Shown here piece by piece: positions 12,520 through 23,961 of a stretch of DNA of 64,000 bases. The number at the start of each line of letters is the position of its first letter. The stretch's first letter is position 1. The notes below the pieces were generated by a model that saw nothing but the letters and a program-made list of their open reading frames with translations, was not told the origin of the DNA and ran no database searches. The position numbers and the translations under genes are program-made. The DNA lies in NCBI GenBank assembly GCA_012931725.1, contig CM022950.1:62983135-63047134 (forward strand), written 5' to 3'. The DNA is from Litsea cubeba (Eukaryota > Streptophyta > Magnoliopsida > Laurales > Lauraceae).

Positions 12520-13455
12520 TTGAAAGTGGTTAGATCTCCATCTAACAATTTAATTTTAACTATCTATCTAGTTAGTTCAATGGACCCTCTAGCTAGCATG
12601 TCATGGACAGTTTGCCTCTGTAAATAACGGTTTAAACTAAAAATAGCTCAGTTCTCTGTAACGGAACTTTGCCTCTGTTTTCTTTTTTTAAGGACTGTTT
12701 TCATTCATTTTTAACGCAAAAATGCGAAAACAACGTCCGGACGCCAGAAGAGAGGGAGAGAGCTCGGATTTGATTTCTAGATCTGGCGTCCGAATGCCCA
12801 TTGGCTGGCGTCCGAACACCCGGAGGATTGGGTTGGTTCCATCTAGCGAAAAAAAAATCGTGGCACTTATGGGCAGCCCCTTCCTCTTCATCCCAGAAAA
12901 ATAGGCTCCAATTTAAATTTATTCGCTGAAAGAGAGTTGCACCAAACTACTTGCGACTCTGGGCCGTGGAGATCAATGAGCACTTTCCTTCTCTATTCCG
13001 AGCAACACGGTTACGTACAAACGCGTCAAGAGAAAGAGAGGAGAAAGAGGTCACGGTCATACATAAATAGAAGATCGGCAACATTTGAAAATTCTCCAAG
13101 CCCCGCCTCAGGAAATTCCTTACTCTTCTAAAATATCTTGGGACCCTAGAACTTTGAGGGACAGTCTCTCCAATCCCCACCCATCGATCAAAACTATACT
13201 TAAGAAATTTCTGACTCTTCTAAAATATCTCGAGCCTGTACAACTTTGAGGGTCAGTCCCTCCAATCCCCACCCACCGATCAAAAGTATACTTTTATAAA
13301 ATATCGAACGATGTGGAACATGTAAGAGGATGTGGTTGAAGCTTAGTCGATCTTCAAAACTGTATAAATTGCACTTCCTAGTATGATAATGGTACACTAT
13401 CCACTTCTCAAAAAACAAGTGAAAGTTTCTGAGAGAGCGACACGCAAGGGTCCAC

Positions 13456-13768
13456 ATGGCAGCAATTAGAGGGGATGTTACTTCGTTGCGTGATCTGTTT
13501 CAATGAGATGAGCATATTCTCGATGGAGTTGGAGTTGGAGTTATGGTGACACATGATCCCATAGCTAATGAAAATCCTTTAGATGTAGCTGCGTACAGTT
13601 TGGACATGTTGAGTTTGCCAAAGAGGTTTTAAGTCGAAATCCGGAGTATGCCCTTAAATTAAACTCACAAGGCCAGTATCCTCTCCATCTTGCTTCGGGA
13701 GCAGGGCACGTCGAGGTTGTAAACCTACTCTTAGAAAAAGATGCCGATTGGCCCTCGATCGACCGTGG
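13456..13768 (+). pseudogene. Ankyrin fragment, module B (unit 4)
   Basis: Same sequence and same disabling changes as 1873-2185. Confidence 0.8.
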
Positions 13769-14898
13769 AAAATGTTACTCTTAGAAAAAGCTACTCTTAG
13801 TCAGAATTTTGCACATAGATAAGTCTCATATGTGTCTGTGATTGGCCAACGGCCGACCGTGCAAGCCTTCGGGTCGGGACGCCAGCCACTAGGCGTCCGG
13901 ACGCCAGACCCAGAAATCAAATCCGAGCTCTCTATCTCCTGGCGTCCGGACGCCAGGAAGTAGGCTTCTGGACGCCCGGACCGGGTGATGTCCGCCACAT
14001 TCCGCTTTTTGACGAGATTTTGAAGGGAAAACCTATAAATATGATTTCAAACTCGTTTTTGAGACATTCACATCTTGGGAGAAGATCTGGAGACTGGTTT
14101 GAGAGCTTTGGAAGAGCGTCAGAGATTCTTCGTCAACCCCTCGCCATGTGTAACTAAATCTCTATCATAGGGATGCAATGAAGTCCTGACTTTGTATTTT
14201 GGTGATGTATAGGTTTTAGGGTTTTACTTTAAATGCTTTTAGTTATATGAAAAGATACTAATCCATTGATTGAATTTTATTAATGCAATATCTCTTTCTT
14301 TTGGTATTTTAATATTTTAGATTATAACACTAAGTTATATAACGATGCTTAAGTGGAGGTGTTCGTTAGATTTATGATAATTTATGCTATAGAGATAGGT
14401 TATGCCCCGATTTACATCCACATACCTTTATTTGTTGACTTTGTGAAGGTTTGTAACCAGAACGAGTGTTTTTTTATTTGATAGTGAAACCCTAGGTCTA
14501 TGCTTGCCATTATGCGAGGTTAGAGTGGATTCGTACCCTGAGATATTTCCACTGATTAGATCAAAACCTTGTCTTTTAATTTGTTAATTTAGGAATTACA
14601 ACCAATCAACCCAACTCTTTGTTTTCTATTAGGATTAGTTTAGGAATTTAAGAACCAACACGACTTAGCCTTTTTGTCCCAGTGGATACGATACTCGGTT
14701 AACATCTTTGCTTTTTCAAGCAGAGATAGTAGCGGGAGATAATTTATATTTGCAACCTTGTTTTACGACGACCAGCTTGATACCAACACTTCCTTCTATA
14801 GCCTCTCTTTATATATATTTATGTGCTTATTCATTCTAATCTTTTGTTCCTTTACCGACCCAATACCTTGTGGGGATCAAAAGAAAAGAAACATGTGG

Positions 14899-17266
14899 AA
14901 AGTGGTTAGATCTCCATCTAACAATTTAATTTTAACTATCTATCTAGTTAGTTCAATGGACCCTCTAGCATGTCATGGACTGTTTACCTCTGTAAATAAC
15001 GGTTTAATCTGAAAATAGCTCAGTTCTTTGTTATGGAACTTTTCCTCTGTTTTCTTTTTTTAGGAACAGTTTTCATTCATTTTTAATGCAAAATGCCAAA
15101 ACAACGTCCAGACGCCAGGAGACAGAGTGCTCGAATTTGATTTCTGGGTCTGGCGTCCGGACGCCCAGTGGGTGGCGTCCGGACGCCCGAAGGCTTGCAT
15201 TGGTTCCATCGAGCAAAAAAAAAAGCTCGTGGGACATAAGGGCAGCCCCTTCCTCTCATCCCAGAAAAATAGGCTCCAATTTTAAATTTATTTGCTGAAA
15301 GAGAGTTGCACCAAACTACTTGCGACTGTGGGCCGTGGAGATCAATGAGCACTTTCCTTCTCTATTCCGAGCAACACGGTTACGTACAAACGCGTCAAGA
15401 GAAAGAGAGGAGAGAGAGGTCATGGTCATACATAAATAGAAGATCGGCAACATTTGAAAATCCTCCAAGCCCTGCCTCAAGAAATTTCTTACTCTTCTAA
15501 AATATCTCGGGACCGTACAACTTTGAGGGACAGTCTCTCCAATCCACACCCATCGATCAAAACTATACTTAAAAAATTTCAGACTCTTCTAAAATATCTC
15601 GAGTCGGTACAACTTTGAGGGTCAGTCTCTCCAATCCCCACCCACCGATCAAAAGTATACTTTTATAAAATATCGAATGATGTGGAACATGTAAGAGGAT
15701 GTTATCCAAGCTTAGTCGATCTTCAAAAGTGTATAAATTGCACTTCCTAGTGTGATAATGGCACACTATCCACTTTTCAAAAAAAAAAAGTGAAAGTTTC
15801 TGAGAGAGAGACACGCGAGGGTCCACAAAGCAACAATTAGAGGGGATGTTACTTCGTTGCGTAATCTGCTTTAATGAGATGAGCATATTCTCGATGGAGT
15901 TGGAGTTGGAGTTTTGGGGATGCATGATCCCATAGCTAAAGAAAATCCTTTGCATGTAGCTGCATAGTTTGGACATGTTGAGTTTGCCAAAGAGGTTTTA
16001 AGTCGAAAACCGGAGTATGCCCTTAAATTAAACTCCCAACGCCAGTCTCCTCTCCATCCTGATCGGGAGCAGGGCACGTCGAGGTTGTAAAGCTACTCTT
16101 AGAAAAAGATGCCGATTGGCCCACGACCGACCGTGGAAAATGCTACTTTAGAAAAAAGCCACTCTTAGCAAAAGCTACTCTTAGTAAACGCCACTCTTAG
16201 TCAGAATTTTGCACATAGATATGTCTCATATGTGTCTGCGATTGGCGCACGGCCAACCGTGTAAGCCTTCGGGCGTCTGGACGCCAGCCACTAGGTGTCC
16301 GGACACCAAACCCAGAAATCAAATCCGAGCTCTCTATCTCTTGGCATCCGAACAACAGGAAGCTGGCTTCTGGACGCCCGGACCGGGTGACGTCCGCCAC
16401 ATTCCGCTTTTTGACGAGATTTTGAAGGGAAAGACTATAAATATGATGCCAAACTCGTTTTTGAGACATTCACATCTTAGGAGAAGATCTGGAGACTGGT
16501 TTGGGAGCTTTGGAAGAGCGTCAATGGGGATTTCGTCAGAGATTCTTCGTCAACCTCTCGCCACGTGTAACTAAATGTCTATCTTAGGGTTGCGATGAAG
16601 CCCTAACTTTGTATTTTAGTGATGTATAAGTTTTAAGGTTTTACTTTAAACTCTTTTGGTTATATGACAAGATGCTAATCCATTGAGTGGATTTTATTAA
16701 TGCAATATCTCTTTCTTTTGGTATTTTAATCTTGTAGATTTGAATACTAAGTTATATAACGATGCTTCAATGAATGTGTTTGTTATATCTAGGATAATCT
16801 ATGCTATAGAGATAGGTTATGCCCCGATTTACATCCACATACCTTTATTTGTTGACTATGTGAAGGTTTGTAACCAGAGCGAGTCCTTTATGCGTCGATA
16901 GTGAAACCCTAGGTCTATACTTGTCATTATGCAAGGTTAGAGTGGATTCGTATCCTGAGATATTTTCTCTGATTAGATCAAAACCTTGTCTTTTAATTTG
17001 TTAATTTAGGAATTACAACCAATCAACCAACACTACTTAGCCTTTTTGTCCCAGTGGATACGATACTCGGTTAACATATTGGCTTTTTCAAGCAGAGATA
17101 GTAGCGGGGGATAATTTATATTTGCAACCCTATTTTGGGACGATCAGCTTGATACCAACACTTCCATCTATAGCTTCTATATATATGTATGTGCTTATTC
17201 ATTCTAATCTTTTGTTCCTTTACTGGCCCAATACTTTGTGGGGATCAAAAGAAAAGAGACTTGTGG
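14899..17266. repeat. Short unit (2.37 kb), diverged
   Basis: Begins with the same bases as position 940 of unit 1 and ends where the motif recurs at 17,267, a spacing of 2,368 bp. It lacks the 1.5-kb extra part and is clearly diverged from the long units, so it looks like the older form. Its ankyrin fragment and GC-rich palindromes are more decayed. Confidence 0.85.
15826..16136 (+). pseudogene. Ankyrin fragment, module B (short unit)
   Basis: Older version of module B. The ATG is replaced by AAA. The family-typical NPLHVAA is kept where the long units read NPLDVAA, and FGHVEFAKEVL follows it in one frame, interrupted only by a stop. It therefore lacks the frameshift that the long units have at this point. 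Further stops and a small deletion disable the second repeat. Useful as an outgroup to the long units. Confidence 0.75.
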
Positions 17267-17552
17267 AAAGTGGTTAGATCTCCATCTAACAATTTAATTT
17301 TAACTATCTATCTAGTTAGTTCAATGGACCCTTTAGCATGTCATGGACAGTTTGCCTCTGTAAATAACGATTTAATCTATAAATAGCTCAGTTCTCTGTT
17401 ATTGAACTTTGCTTCTGATTTCTTTTTTTAGGGACTATTTTCATTCATTTTTAATGCAAAATGCCAAAACAACGTCCTGACGCCAGGAGACAGAGAGCTC
17501 AGATTTTATTTCTGGGTGGGTGTCCGGACGCCCGAAGGCTTGCGTTGATTCC
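17267..17552. repeat. Stub of a sixth unit
   Basis: Matches the start of the short unit, then homology stops abruptly after a TTCCATC that the other copies also contain. Sequence to the right is unrelated to the array. Confidence 0.8.
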
Positions 17553-18240
17553 ATCTTCTCCATTTTAGCTCCGAATTCTGGGTTTTCACCCGAAACACAT
17601 GTAAACATTCAATTTACATAATTGAACTAATTAAACTCATCAGACGATATAACAAACTCTTCATTGAGGGGCCTAAAATATATATTTTAGGCTCTCATCA
17701 CAAGCATACCATCAAAAGACAACATGACCTATGGGATAGCCATGCCAGAATGTCCAAATCATTTTTAAGCCAGGTAGGTCACATGGTGTTGTAAGATCCT
17801 CAAAAGCCAGTAAAAAATATAGAAAATCCATAGACTTTAAAACCATGGCGGTGGGTTTGATATACAGTCAAGCATAACCTATAAACACATATATGTTAAA
17901 GATTCCATTTTATTCTTTAAGATTTGTCAAGCATAAGCTATAAACACATACATTCAAACAATAAAATAATGACCAAGGTATAGATGAAAGCAAGAAGAGA
18001 GTTCTTAGGTTTATCTTAAGTCTAATAGCAGGCTGGAAAAAGAAAAAAAAACAACAACAACATCATTCGAATACTCCTTTTTCAAAAAAAAAAGAAAAAG
18101 AAAAAAAAAAAAAAAAAACAAATGCCTGTTCGGATCTTGGAGCCATGGCAGACAAGCATGCATACTCCTTCATGCTTCAGCATCAACAAATCTGGTCTTA
18201 AGCACTTGGGAGCCAAGGAGCACATAGGTTAGGAAAAGAT
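17553..18240. other. Unique spacer
   Basis: AT-rich, no coding signal recognised. Ends with a purine run including an A-rich tract at about 18,088-18,120. Confidence 0.6.
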
Positions 18241-18249
18241 TGCTGAGAG

Positions 18250-18900
18250 GAGTTTTCGTCATTTAAAATGAGAAAAACACATCAATAAAACCCTAAAAGA
18301 AAAGGTCAAAACCCTAATCAAACCTGGATCACTATTGAGAAGAATAAAAATCAAAGAGAACAGAATCCATGGAACTAAGAGATTGAGCATTTTGAATTGA
18401 AACCAGAGAGAGAAAAAACATTTCCAACAATGAGATCTGAGATCTGATATCTTCCAACCGAACAATGAAAGATAGGGCTTTTTTTTTTCTGAAAAGAACT
18501 AAGATCTGAGAAAGAGAGAGATCACAGCTAGTAGCTCGCAGATGGCAGATTCGTTTGAGTATTGACCAAATATCTTGGGTTAGGGTTTCTGCAGTAGGAC
18601 GAGGCATCACTACTGGCAAGAGTAGTGCAGTGCATAAAGTATCGGAACTAGTAGATGTCGGAGATGGCCAGATCCGATCTTCTCCGACGAGATCTCTGGT
18701 GAAGGGAGGTCACTCTTCGAGGTGTCTCAAGATCACTGGTGAAGGGAGGGTCGTCGCCGGATTTCTTGAGAGAGCCTTTGAGGTCACTAGAGGAGCAGCA
18801 CACGATACGAACGGAGGGAATGAGATTGAAAGATTGGGGGAGGGGGGGTTGGGGGGCGTTTTTAGGTTTTTATCTCAAGAGAGGTTTTCTTATCATTGGC
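18250..18900 (-). promoter_or_regulatory. Possible 5' leader region of a minus-strand transcript
   Basis: Read on the minus strand this has the look of a plant 5' UTR: pyrimidine-rich, with several AAACCCTAA motifs near 18,590 and 18,310 and a possible splice donor near 18,325. An open frame begins at 18,619 but its product resembles nothing I know. No downstream coding exon was found on the minus strand, so this is either a captured promoter or the end of a decayed gene. Confidence 0.3.
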
Positions 18901-19261
18901 CCCACTTTTTTCCTAGATTACGAACGGTTCTCTCCGTTTTCATTCTGATACGATTGCAAACCGCTTCGACCCGACGTTCCAAATCAACGTTTTGGTGAAG
19001 TCAACAACGGGCCCTGACACTTTTTGACAGCCGTGGTCTTGATGCACCAGCCACCAAGAGCACCAAGAGGATTTCTCAGGGACACTTTTTGGGCCTGTTT
19101 GGACAGCCAAGTAATGGAATGAAGTGAAGTTTAAGTGAGCCACAATGGTATAAAAGTTCAACTCATTGGTGTTTGGACCAGCCCGGCCCAACAGATGAAG
19201 TAGAGTTGTCGGCCCACGTGGATCGCATTTCACTTCAACGCAAAACACTTCGGTTGGCATG

Positions 19262-19403
19262 GGTAAAATCAATTCTACTCCTCTCCTCTCCTCTCGATTC
19301 TACTCCTGCAACGTTCTCTCTCGCATTTAAGCTGAAAGAGATTTTCATCTCGATCTCGATCTAGGGTTTGCCGATTCATTTCGATCCACAGCTTCAGCTT
19401 CAG
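19262..19403 (+). other. Leader exon with splice donor (plus strand)
   Basis: A CTCT-rich tract, then CTAGGGTTTGCC, then a CTTCAG|GTGAGTTTCG donor at 19,403/19,404, followed by a T-rich stretch typical of a plant 5'-UTR intron. There is no ATG in a good context. It lies about 900 bp upstream of the PPR fragment on the same strand, so it could drive a chimeric transcript. Confidence 0.4.
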
Positions 19404-20289
19404 GTGAGTTTCGTCCTTGGTCCTTTTTCAGATCTGTTCTTTTTTATTTCTCTTCTTTCTCATCTTTCTTTACGAATTTTTGGGGTTTTTTTTTGCTTGA
19501 TTTTGTGTTGAATCTTATTTTTCCCGTCCAGATCTCCTTTGCTTTCTCGAAATCGTTAGGTTTTTACATGTCATTGGTCTGTTTTGGGTTTTCGATCTCG
19601 TCTTCTGTTGTCGTTGAAGATGTTAGGGTAATTGAAATGTTATAGCTTTTGTGATTGCTTTTATTTGTAGCTCCATACTGTAATGTTCATATCTTGCTTT
19701 GATTCGATAACTTTCTCACATGGGTGGATTTCATTTCACTAAAATAGAGGAGACCCAATTTGTATAATAGCATACATGACCTTCTCTAAGTAGAATTCTA
19801 GCAAATTTGTGGAAAAAATCTCATTTTTCCATAGTCTCATTCTGAAATTTCCATGTTCATTTGCAGTTTGCTTGATTTTTGTTGCCTATGTAGCTTCATT
19901 ACTGTATTGAAAGAACGACCCATTTCATTCCTATTGAGATTTATTGGAAAGGTGTGTTTCTGTCTTCGTGGGCTAGCCATTCTTAGTAATTCTCATACTT
20001 CTATTGGAACCAATATCCACTGCCATTTCAGTTCATCTACTTAAAACTGTATCACATTTTTTTTTTTGTGATAACTTTTGTTGGACTGTCTTTATTTTAG
20101 TTTATTTTTTATGAGGTAGGTAAGTTAACAATGATTATCTTGCCATAGATTATAGGACTTTCATTCAAAATCTTTTGTATACATGGCTAACTTACTTACA
20201 AGAAAACCTGAGACCCAATTGGTCAGGATTGCATGTGCCATTGTTTTGGAAGGGGTACTGGAATGTTCTATAAAAAACCAAGATAAGTT
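19404..20289. other. T-rich non-coding stretch, probable 5'-UTR intron
   Basis: T-rich sequence following the donor at 19,404. No protein similarity recognised in any frame. Confidence 0.4.
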
Positions 20290-20675
20290 CTTGCTTAACT
20301 CCATCAATAGTAGACAGCATTTTGATACAACTTTCAGTTGATAGCTGCTCTCTTTCTTGGGCTTTCTTCAAATGGGCAGAATCCCTTCCCCATTACCATC
20401 ATACTTTACAGCCTAATTGGACCATGATCCATCTCCTTACTAAGGAAAGACAATTAAAAGCTGCACATAAACTGCTTGAAAGAATTCCTTTTAAGGATTT
20501 TCTTTCATCCCCTTTGGTTTTGAGTTTGCTGATTAGCAGTCACGATGACCCTGACTCCAATTCGCAAATTTTAAGTTGGCTTTTGATATTCTATGCCCAA
20601 TCAAAGATGACATAAGATGCAGCTCAGATATTTGAGCAAATGAAAACCAGTAGACTTAGGCCTCATTTGCACGCC
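20290..20675 (+). pseudogene. Pentatricopeptide-repeat protein fragment
   Basis: The frame reads SLSWAFFKWAESLPHYHHTL, then WTMIHLLTKERQLKAAHKLL, then LSWLLIFYAQSKMT. This is the N-terminal signature of a P-class pentatricopeptide-repeat (PPR) protein; such proteins bind organelle RNA. A TAA follows SKMT, where related proteins continue, and the frame resumes as DAAQIFEQMKTSRLRPHLHA before homology ends abruptly at 20,675. There is an upstream frame break before 20,320. Only about 110 codons of a normally much longer protein remain. Confidence 0.75.
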
Positions 20676-21291
20676 CGTTATAGCTTTTGTGCTTTCACTC
20701 TATTTTTAAAGTTTTTCTTTTTATCTTTTGCTTTTGGGTTGAGCTAATTATATATGTGATCATTAATTTTCAATGGTTGAATTACTGGATTTTATTTTAT
20801 TTTTATTGCAAATTTGGTATCTTTAGTGTGTTTTCAATTTCTTTTCTTTTTTTCATGTGTTCCTCTTTTGCTTGATGGAGGATGTTGGATGAGTTAACTA
20901 TATTTGAGATTAGCAAGTTTTGATGGTTGGATAAGTTAATCTCTTTTTTATTGGTTTCCTTGCTATCATTTACTTATATTATATTTGTCATTTTATATGT
21001 ATCTTTACATATTATTAGGAAGCTGGGCTTCTTTGGTTGGATTTTTAATGTTTTGTGGTGAAATGGTTTATGGGTTTCAGTGCTTTTTTTTTTTTTTGTG
21101 GATTTCCTTTTATTCTTATAGTTTTCTGTATGTTATTTGAACTCTACTTTCCTCGCAATCATCTCGAGTAGGTTGCGGAGGAGTGGGCCAGTGTTGTTCC
21201 CAGCATGGCCTGTTGATAAATAAACTCTTATTTTGAGTCCGTATACAATATAACTAGCCAATGTGAGCTTTCTATATGCTGTGGGCCACAG
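20676..21291. other. AT-rich stretch between gene fragments
   Basis: T-rich, with no coding similarity recognised. Ends in a possible acceptor, CCACAG, at 21,291. Confidence 0.5.
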
Positions 21292-21536
21292 AGGATGCCA
21301 CCAGCATTTCATACTAGCTGTTATGAGCTGATCACCAGATGGGAGGAATCAATTGGTTCTGATGGGTCTTGTGAATTGGATGTGTGGCTTGAATTCCAAA
21401 ATCTCAGTGGAGATGTCATCTCTAGGACTGCATGTGGTAGCAGCTACAACGAAGGGATGAGAATATTCCAACACCAAATAGAACAGGCCAGGCATCTTAT
21501 CCAGTCTCCTATGAGTACAATCATCCCAGGCTACAG
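21292..21536 (+). pseudogene. Cytochrome P450 CYP72A-type exon, isolated
   Basis: A 245-bp open block bounded by an acceptor (CCACAG) and a donor (CTACAG|GTATT). It encodes MPPAFHTSCYELITRWEES, CELDVWLEFQNLSGDVISRT and FGSSYEEG-like ACGSSYNEG, ending TIIPGYR. This order matches the mid-region exon of CYP72A monooxygenases, including the C-helix to D-helix segment. The family are membrane-bound haem enzymes of about 520 residues in terpenoid and hormone metabolism. No heme-binding exon or other P450 exon is present, so this is a single stranded exon, though itself free of stops. Confidence 0.8.
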
Positions 21537-21906
21537 GTATTATTTTTATTTTCTTAGTTAATGGCATCAATGATTTTAAAGGAAACATCTAAAAAAAAGT
21601 GCACTTGCTAATATCTACTTCTCTATTTTGTTCTAAGTTGATTTGAATGGCATTTATAGTTCAATGTTATGAATTACAGTAAAAATCATAGTCTAATGAC
21701 TTCTCATCTTTTCTTATCCTTCTTCTTCTTCTTTACTTTTCCTCTCTTTACTTCCTTCTCTTTATTCTTTTTTCTTCTTTCCTTCCTCTGTTTTCCCCCA
21801 TCTCCTTCCTTTCTTCTACCTTCTTCAGTCAGGTTAATCGTAGGTTTTACACTTTTGAAAGCTTATTTCATTCTATTTATATACTTTTTCCTTTGCATTT
21901 TTGCAG

Positions 21907-21944
21907 CCTTCCTGGCGATTTTGGTTTTGATCCTCTTCGGCTAG
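21907..21944 (+). pseudogene. Light-harvesting chlorophyll-binding protein micro-fragment
   Basis: A short block after TTTTTGCAG encodes SLPGDFGFDPLRLGK if the first codon is split. This is the near-invariant loop before helix B in LHC proteins, most like LHCB6/CP24 as I recall it (usual GFDPLGLG, here GFDPLRLG). Homology stops at the lysine codon, which is itself a possible donor (GGTAAG). The match is only about 15 residues long but very specific. Confidence 0.5.
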
Positions 21945-22698
21945 GTAAGCATTGCCGAAGTTTAAGCATTTTGAGTTTTTTTTTTAAATTTATTTAACTT
22001 TTTATTTCAGTCAAATTTATACTTTCTTTTCATGTATTGTGGATTAAAGGGTCTGTCAACCATTCAAATTTATACTATGTACAGCTTTCTCCACTGTTTT
22101 CTCCACATCCCAATGGGCCCCAAGTACTGTGACTTCTCACCTTGCGAACCCTTTTTTCAGGGACACCTTATTCATCTCAATAGCTGGTTTTAGGTTGGGA
22201 TTGTAAGCTCTTTATAGTTTATATGGATTAAAGGTGGGTCTCATATCATTAGATCTTGCGCATATACCCGCTATTGAGACATTTCTGCACTTCTTGGAGG
22301 TGAGACAGAGAGGGAGAGAGGTTGTTTGGTTTCTTCTCTTGTTTGTTTGTAGGTGGTGGAGTTTGTATGTTACTGACTTTATTTATAGTGAGTGAAGGGT
22401 GAAGAATGCTCAAGGAGGTCACCGAGAGATTAGAAAAGGGATGGATTCTGAGAAGTGTCAAGGGGAGGTTTACATTAGCCTACACCCCTGGATGTTTTAG
22501 TTGTGCTCACATGCATCACTAACACATGAACACCACTATCCTTAATCTACATAATCGGAATCCCAATTCAAAATTGGTTCTTAGCAAATCCTTAATTTTA
22601 GGGAATTCTGCTAATCTTTAGGCTTGGTATCATGATTTAACTTTCATATATTGATCTACTTCCCAAATATAGATGACTCTAATATTCAAATCATCTTA
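21945..22698. other. Stretch with no recognised gene
   Basis: Mixed AT-rich and purine-rich sequence. Nothing recognised in six frames. Confidence 0.5.
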
Positions 22699-23961
22699 TC
22701 ACCGAAAACCCATTGGAGGTTTCATCTTCCTCTCCACGAGAAATTCTCTCTCAATAATAAGTTAACAACTAACTTCTTTGTCTCTCTTTTTTTAATAACA
22801 ATAGAAAAAAAATATCTATTGTTTTGCATGACTGTACTGTACTCTATATGTTATGTAACATTGCAATGGCTCTCAACAACATTGCAATCAACAAGTTATT
22901 GGGTTTGAAGCCAACACTGAGGAGGTCTATGCTCCATACAAGCAACATAAGCTTCAGGCTCTGGTGAGTGGCTAAATGCTTTCACAATAGAACACCAAGA
23001 AGGAAGAAATCTATATCCCACCTGAAACTTCTATTAAATTTCTATGCCACCCATACATGTATGGTGGCATTCTGCTAATATCATATACTTTAGTTACTAT
23101 TTGATGTATATTTAAATATGCTCTTGATTTGTCATTGACAAATGCTTGATTTTCCTGTGAAATTGCCCCCCAACAGGATTCCCCTCTAGGTGGTAACTGG
23201 TGCTGAGTTGAGATGACAGAGGAATTAGTATTAGCTGAGTAACCAAGAATGCTTGGAAGAGGCACACTCAAGAATGAATGGAGCAAATATTCCAAAGTAG
23301 TCCCATTGGAAATATAGATGACAAATATTTTGGTTCCTTCCATTTTTAAATGAATCATTGAAATCCTTGGATTATTTTACAAAGCCATCCATCTCAAGCC
23401 TTTCTCTTTGCCACGAGCATTTCATTTTTTTTTTCTTTGAAGATGATTTTAATATTCATATTTTTCTTTTCTTTTGTCTGTTTTAAAAATGTATGGACTA
23501 TGTGGAACCCAATATAATGAAAGATTATTAATACAAACCACCTACCTATTAACAATATATATTTCAAAATGTATTAATGTTCCATTAATATTATAAGAAA
23601 GTTTAACATACTAATTCTAGCAAAAGAGGCCTAGCTGTGTTTTTATATAAATAATGTATAAATAGGCTTAAAAAGGGTTTTGCTTTATTACATTAAAATA
23701 TTAAAATTAATATAAAATGAAATTTAAAATATTTCCTAACGAAACATACATTCTAATATTCATATAAGTTCTTAAAAATTACATAAAAACAAATAGTGAA
23801 CATTTATCGACTCAAATTTGACTTATAAAATTTTTAAAATAAAAAATAATATATTTGTCTATTTAGATTTATTTTGTTCTCTTTTAGCATCTCAAACGAC
23901 GGTTTCAAATTAAATATATATTTATTTTGGGCCCGAGCTAAGCACGGGCCTGTGTTGCTAG
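22699..23961 (+). mobile_element. Helitron (3' end clear, 5' end tentative)
   Basis: The 3' terminus has all the Helitron marks. A hairpin with arms GGCCCGAGC and GCACGGGCC around a TAA loop (about 23,930-23,950) is followed after 7 bases by CTAG at 23,958-23,961, with T next. A diverged copy of the right flank at 27,592 continues TCTTTGTACAAA without the element and is preceded by CAAATCATCCTTA, which fits insertion between A and T. A matching CAAATCATCTTA followed by TC at 22,699 is the best 5' end I can find, but sequence further left does not match. No Rep/helicase is encoded, so it is non-autonomous. Confidence 0.6.
22895..22964 (+). pseudogene. Unrecognised exon-like block in the Helitron
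   Basis: One frame reads GFEANTEEVYAPYKQHKLQAL and ends at a good donor (CTCTG|GTGAGT). It has the composition of a real exon but I cannot place the family. It may be a captured exon. Confidence 0.3.

Larger units (their letters stand above)
11580..14898. repeat. Long unit 4, truncated and diverging at its 3' end
   Basis: Nearly identical to units 2 and 3 up to about 14,620. From there on substitutions appear every few bases. At about 14,880 it joins directly to the start of the short unit, skipping the 1.5-kb extra part. Confidence 0.9.
1..17552. repeat. Tandem array of 3,861-bp long units plus 2.37-kb short unit
   Basis: The same sequence recurs at offsets of exactly 3,861 bp: starts near 1, 3,858, 7,719 and 11,580. 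From about 476 to 14,620 the copies are almost identical; I see only isolated base changes and homopolymer length differences. Outside that block identity drops sharply. A long unit equals a 2.37-kb part (for example 940 to about 3,295) plus a 1.5-kb extra part (about 3,296 to 4,800). The older copy at 14,899-17,266 has only the 2.37-kb part, and a stub of the next copy ends at 17,552. Every unit carries dead ankyrin-gene 5' ends and no intact gene. The block looks like recent unequal exchange, or possibly assembly duplication. Confidence 0.95.

Noticed and set aside
18555..18998. 147-codon plus-strand frame
   Set aside because: It starts at a TTG and crosses a G-rich tract. The minus strand looks like a leader region, which explains the open frame better.
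17552..23961. A single 6.4-kb Helitron starting at the TC after TTCCA at 17,552
   Set aside because: The right flank of the Helitron 3' end does not continue the array unit as would be needed. The array break has another cause.
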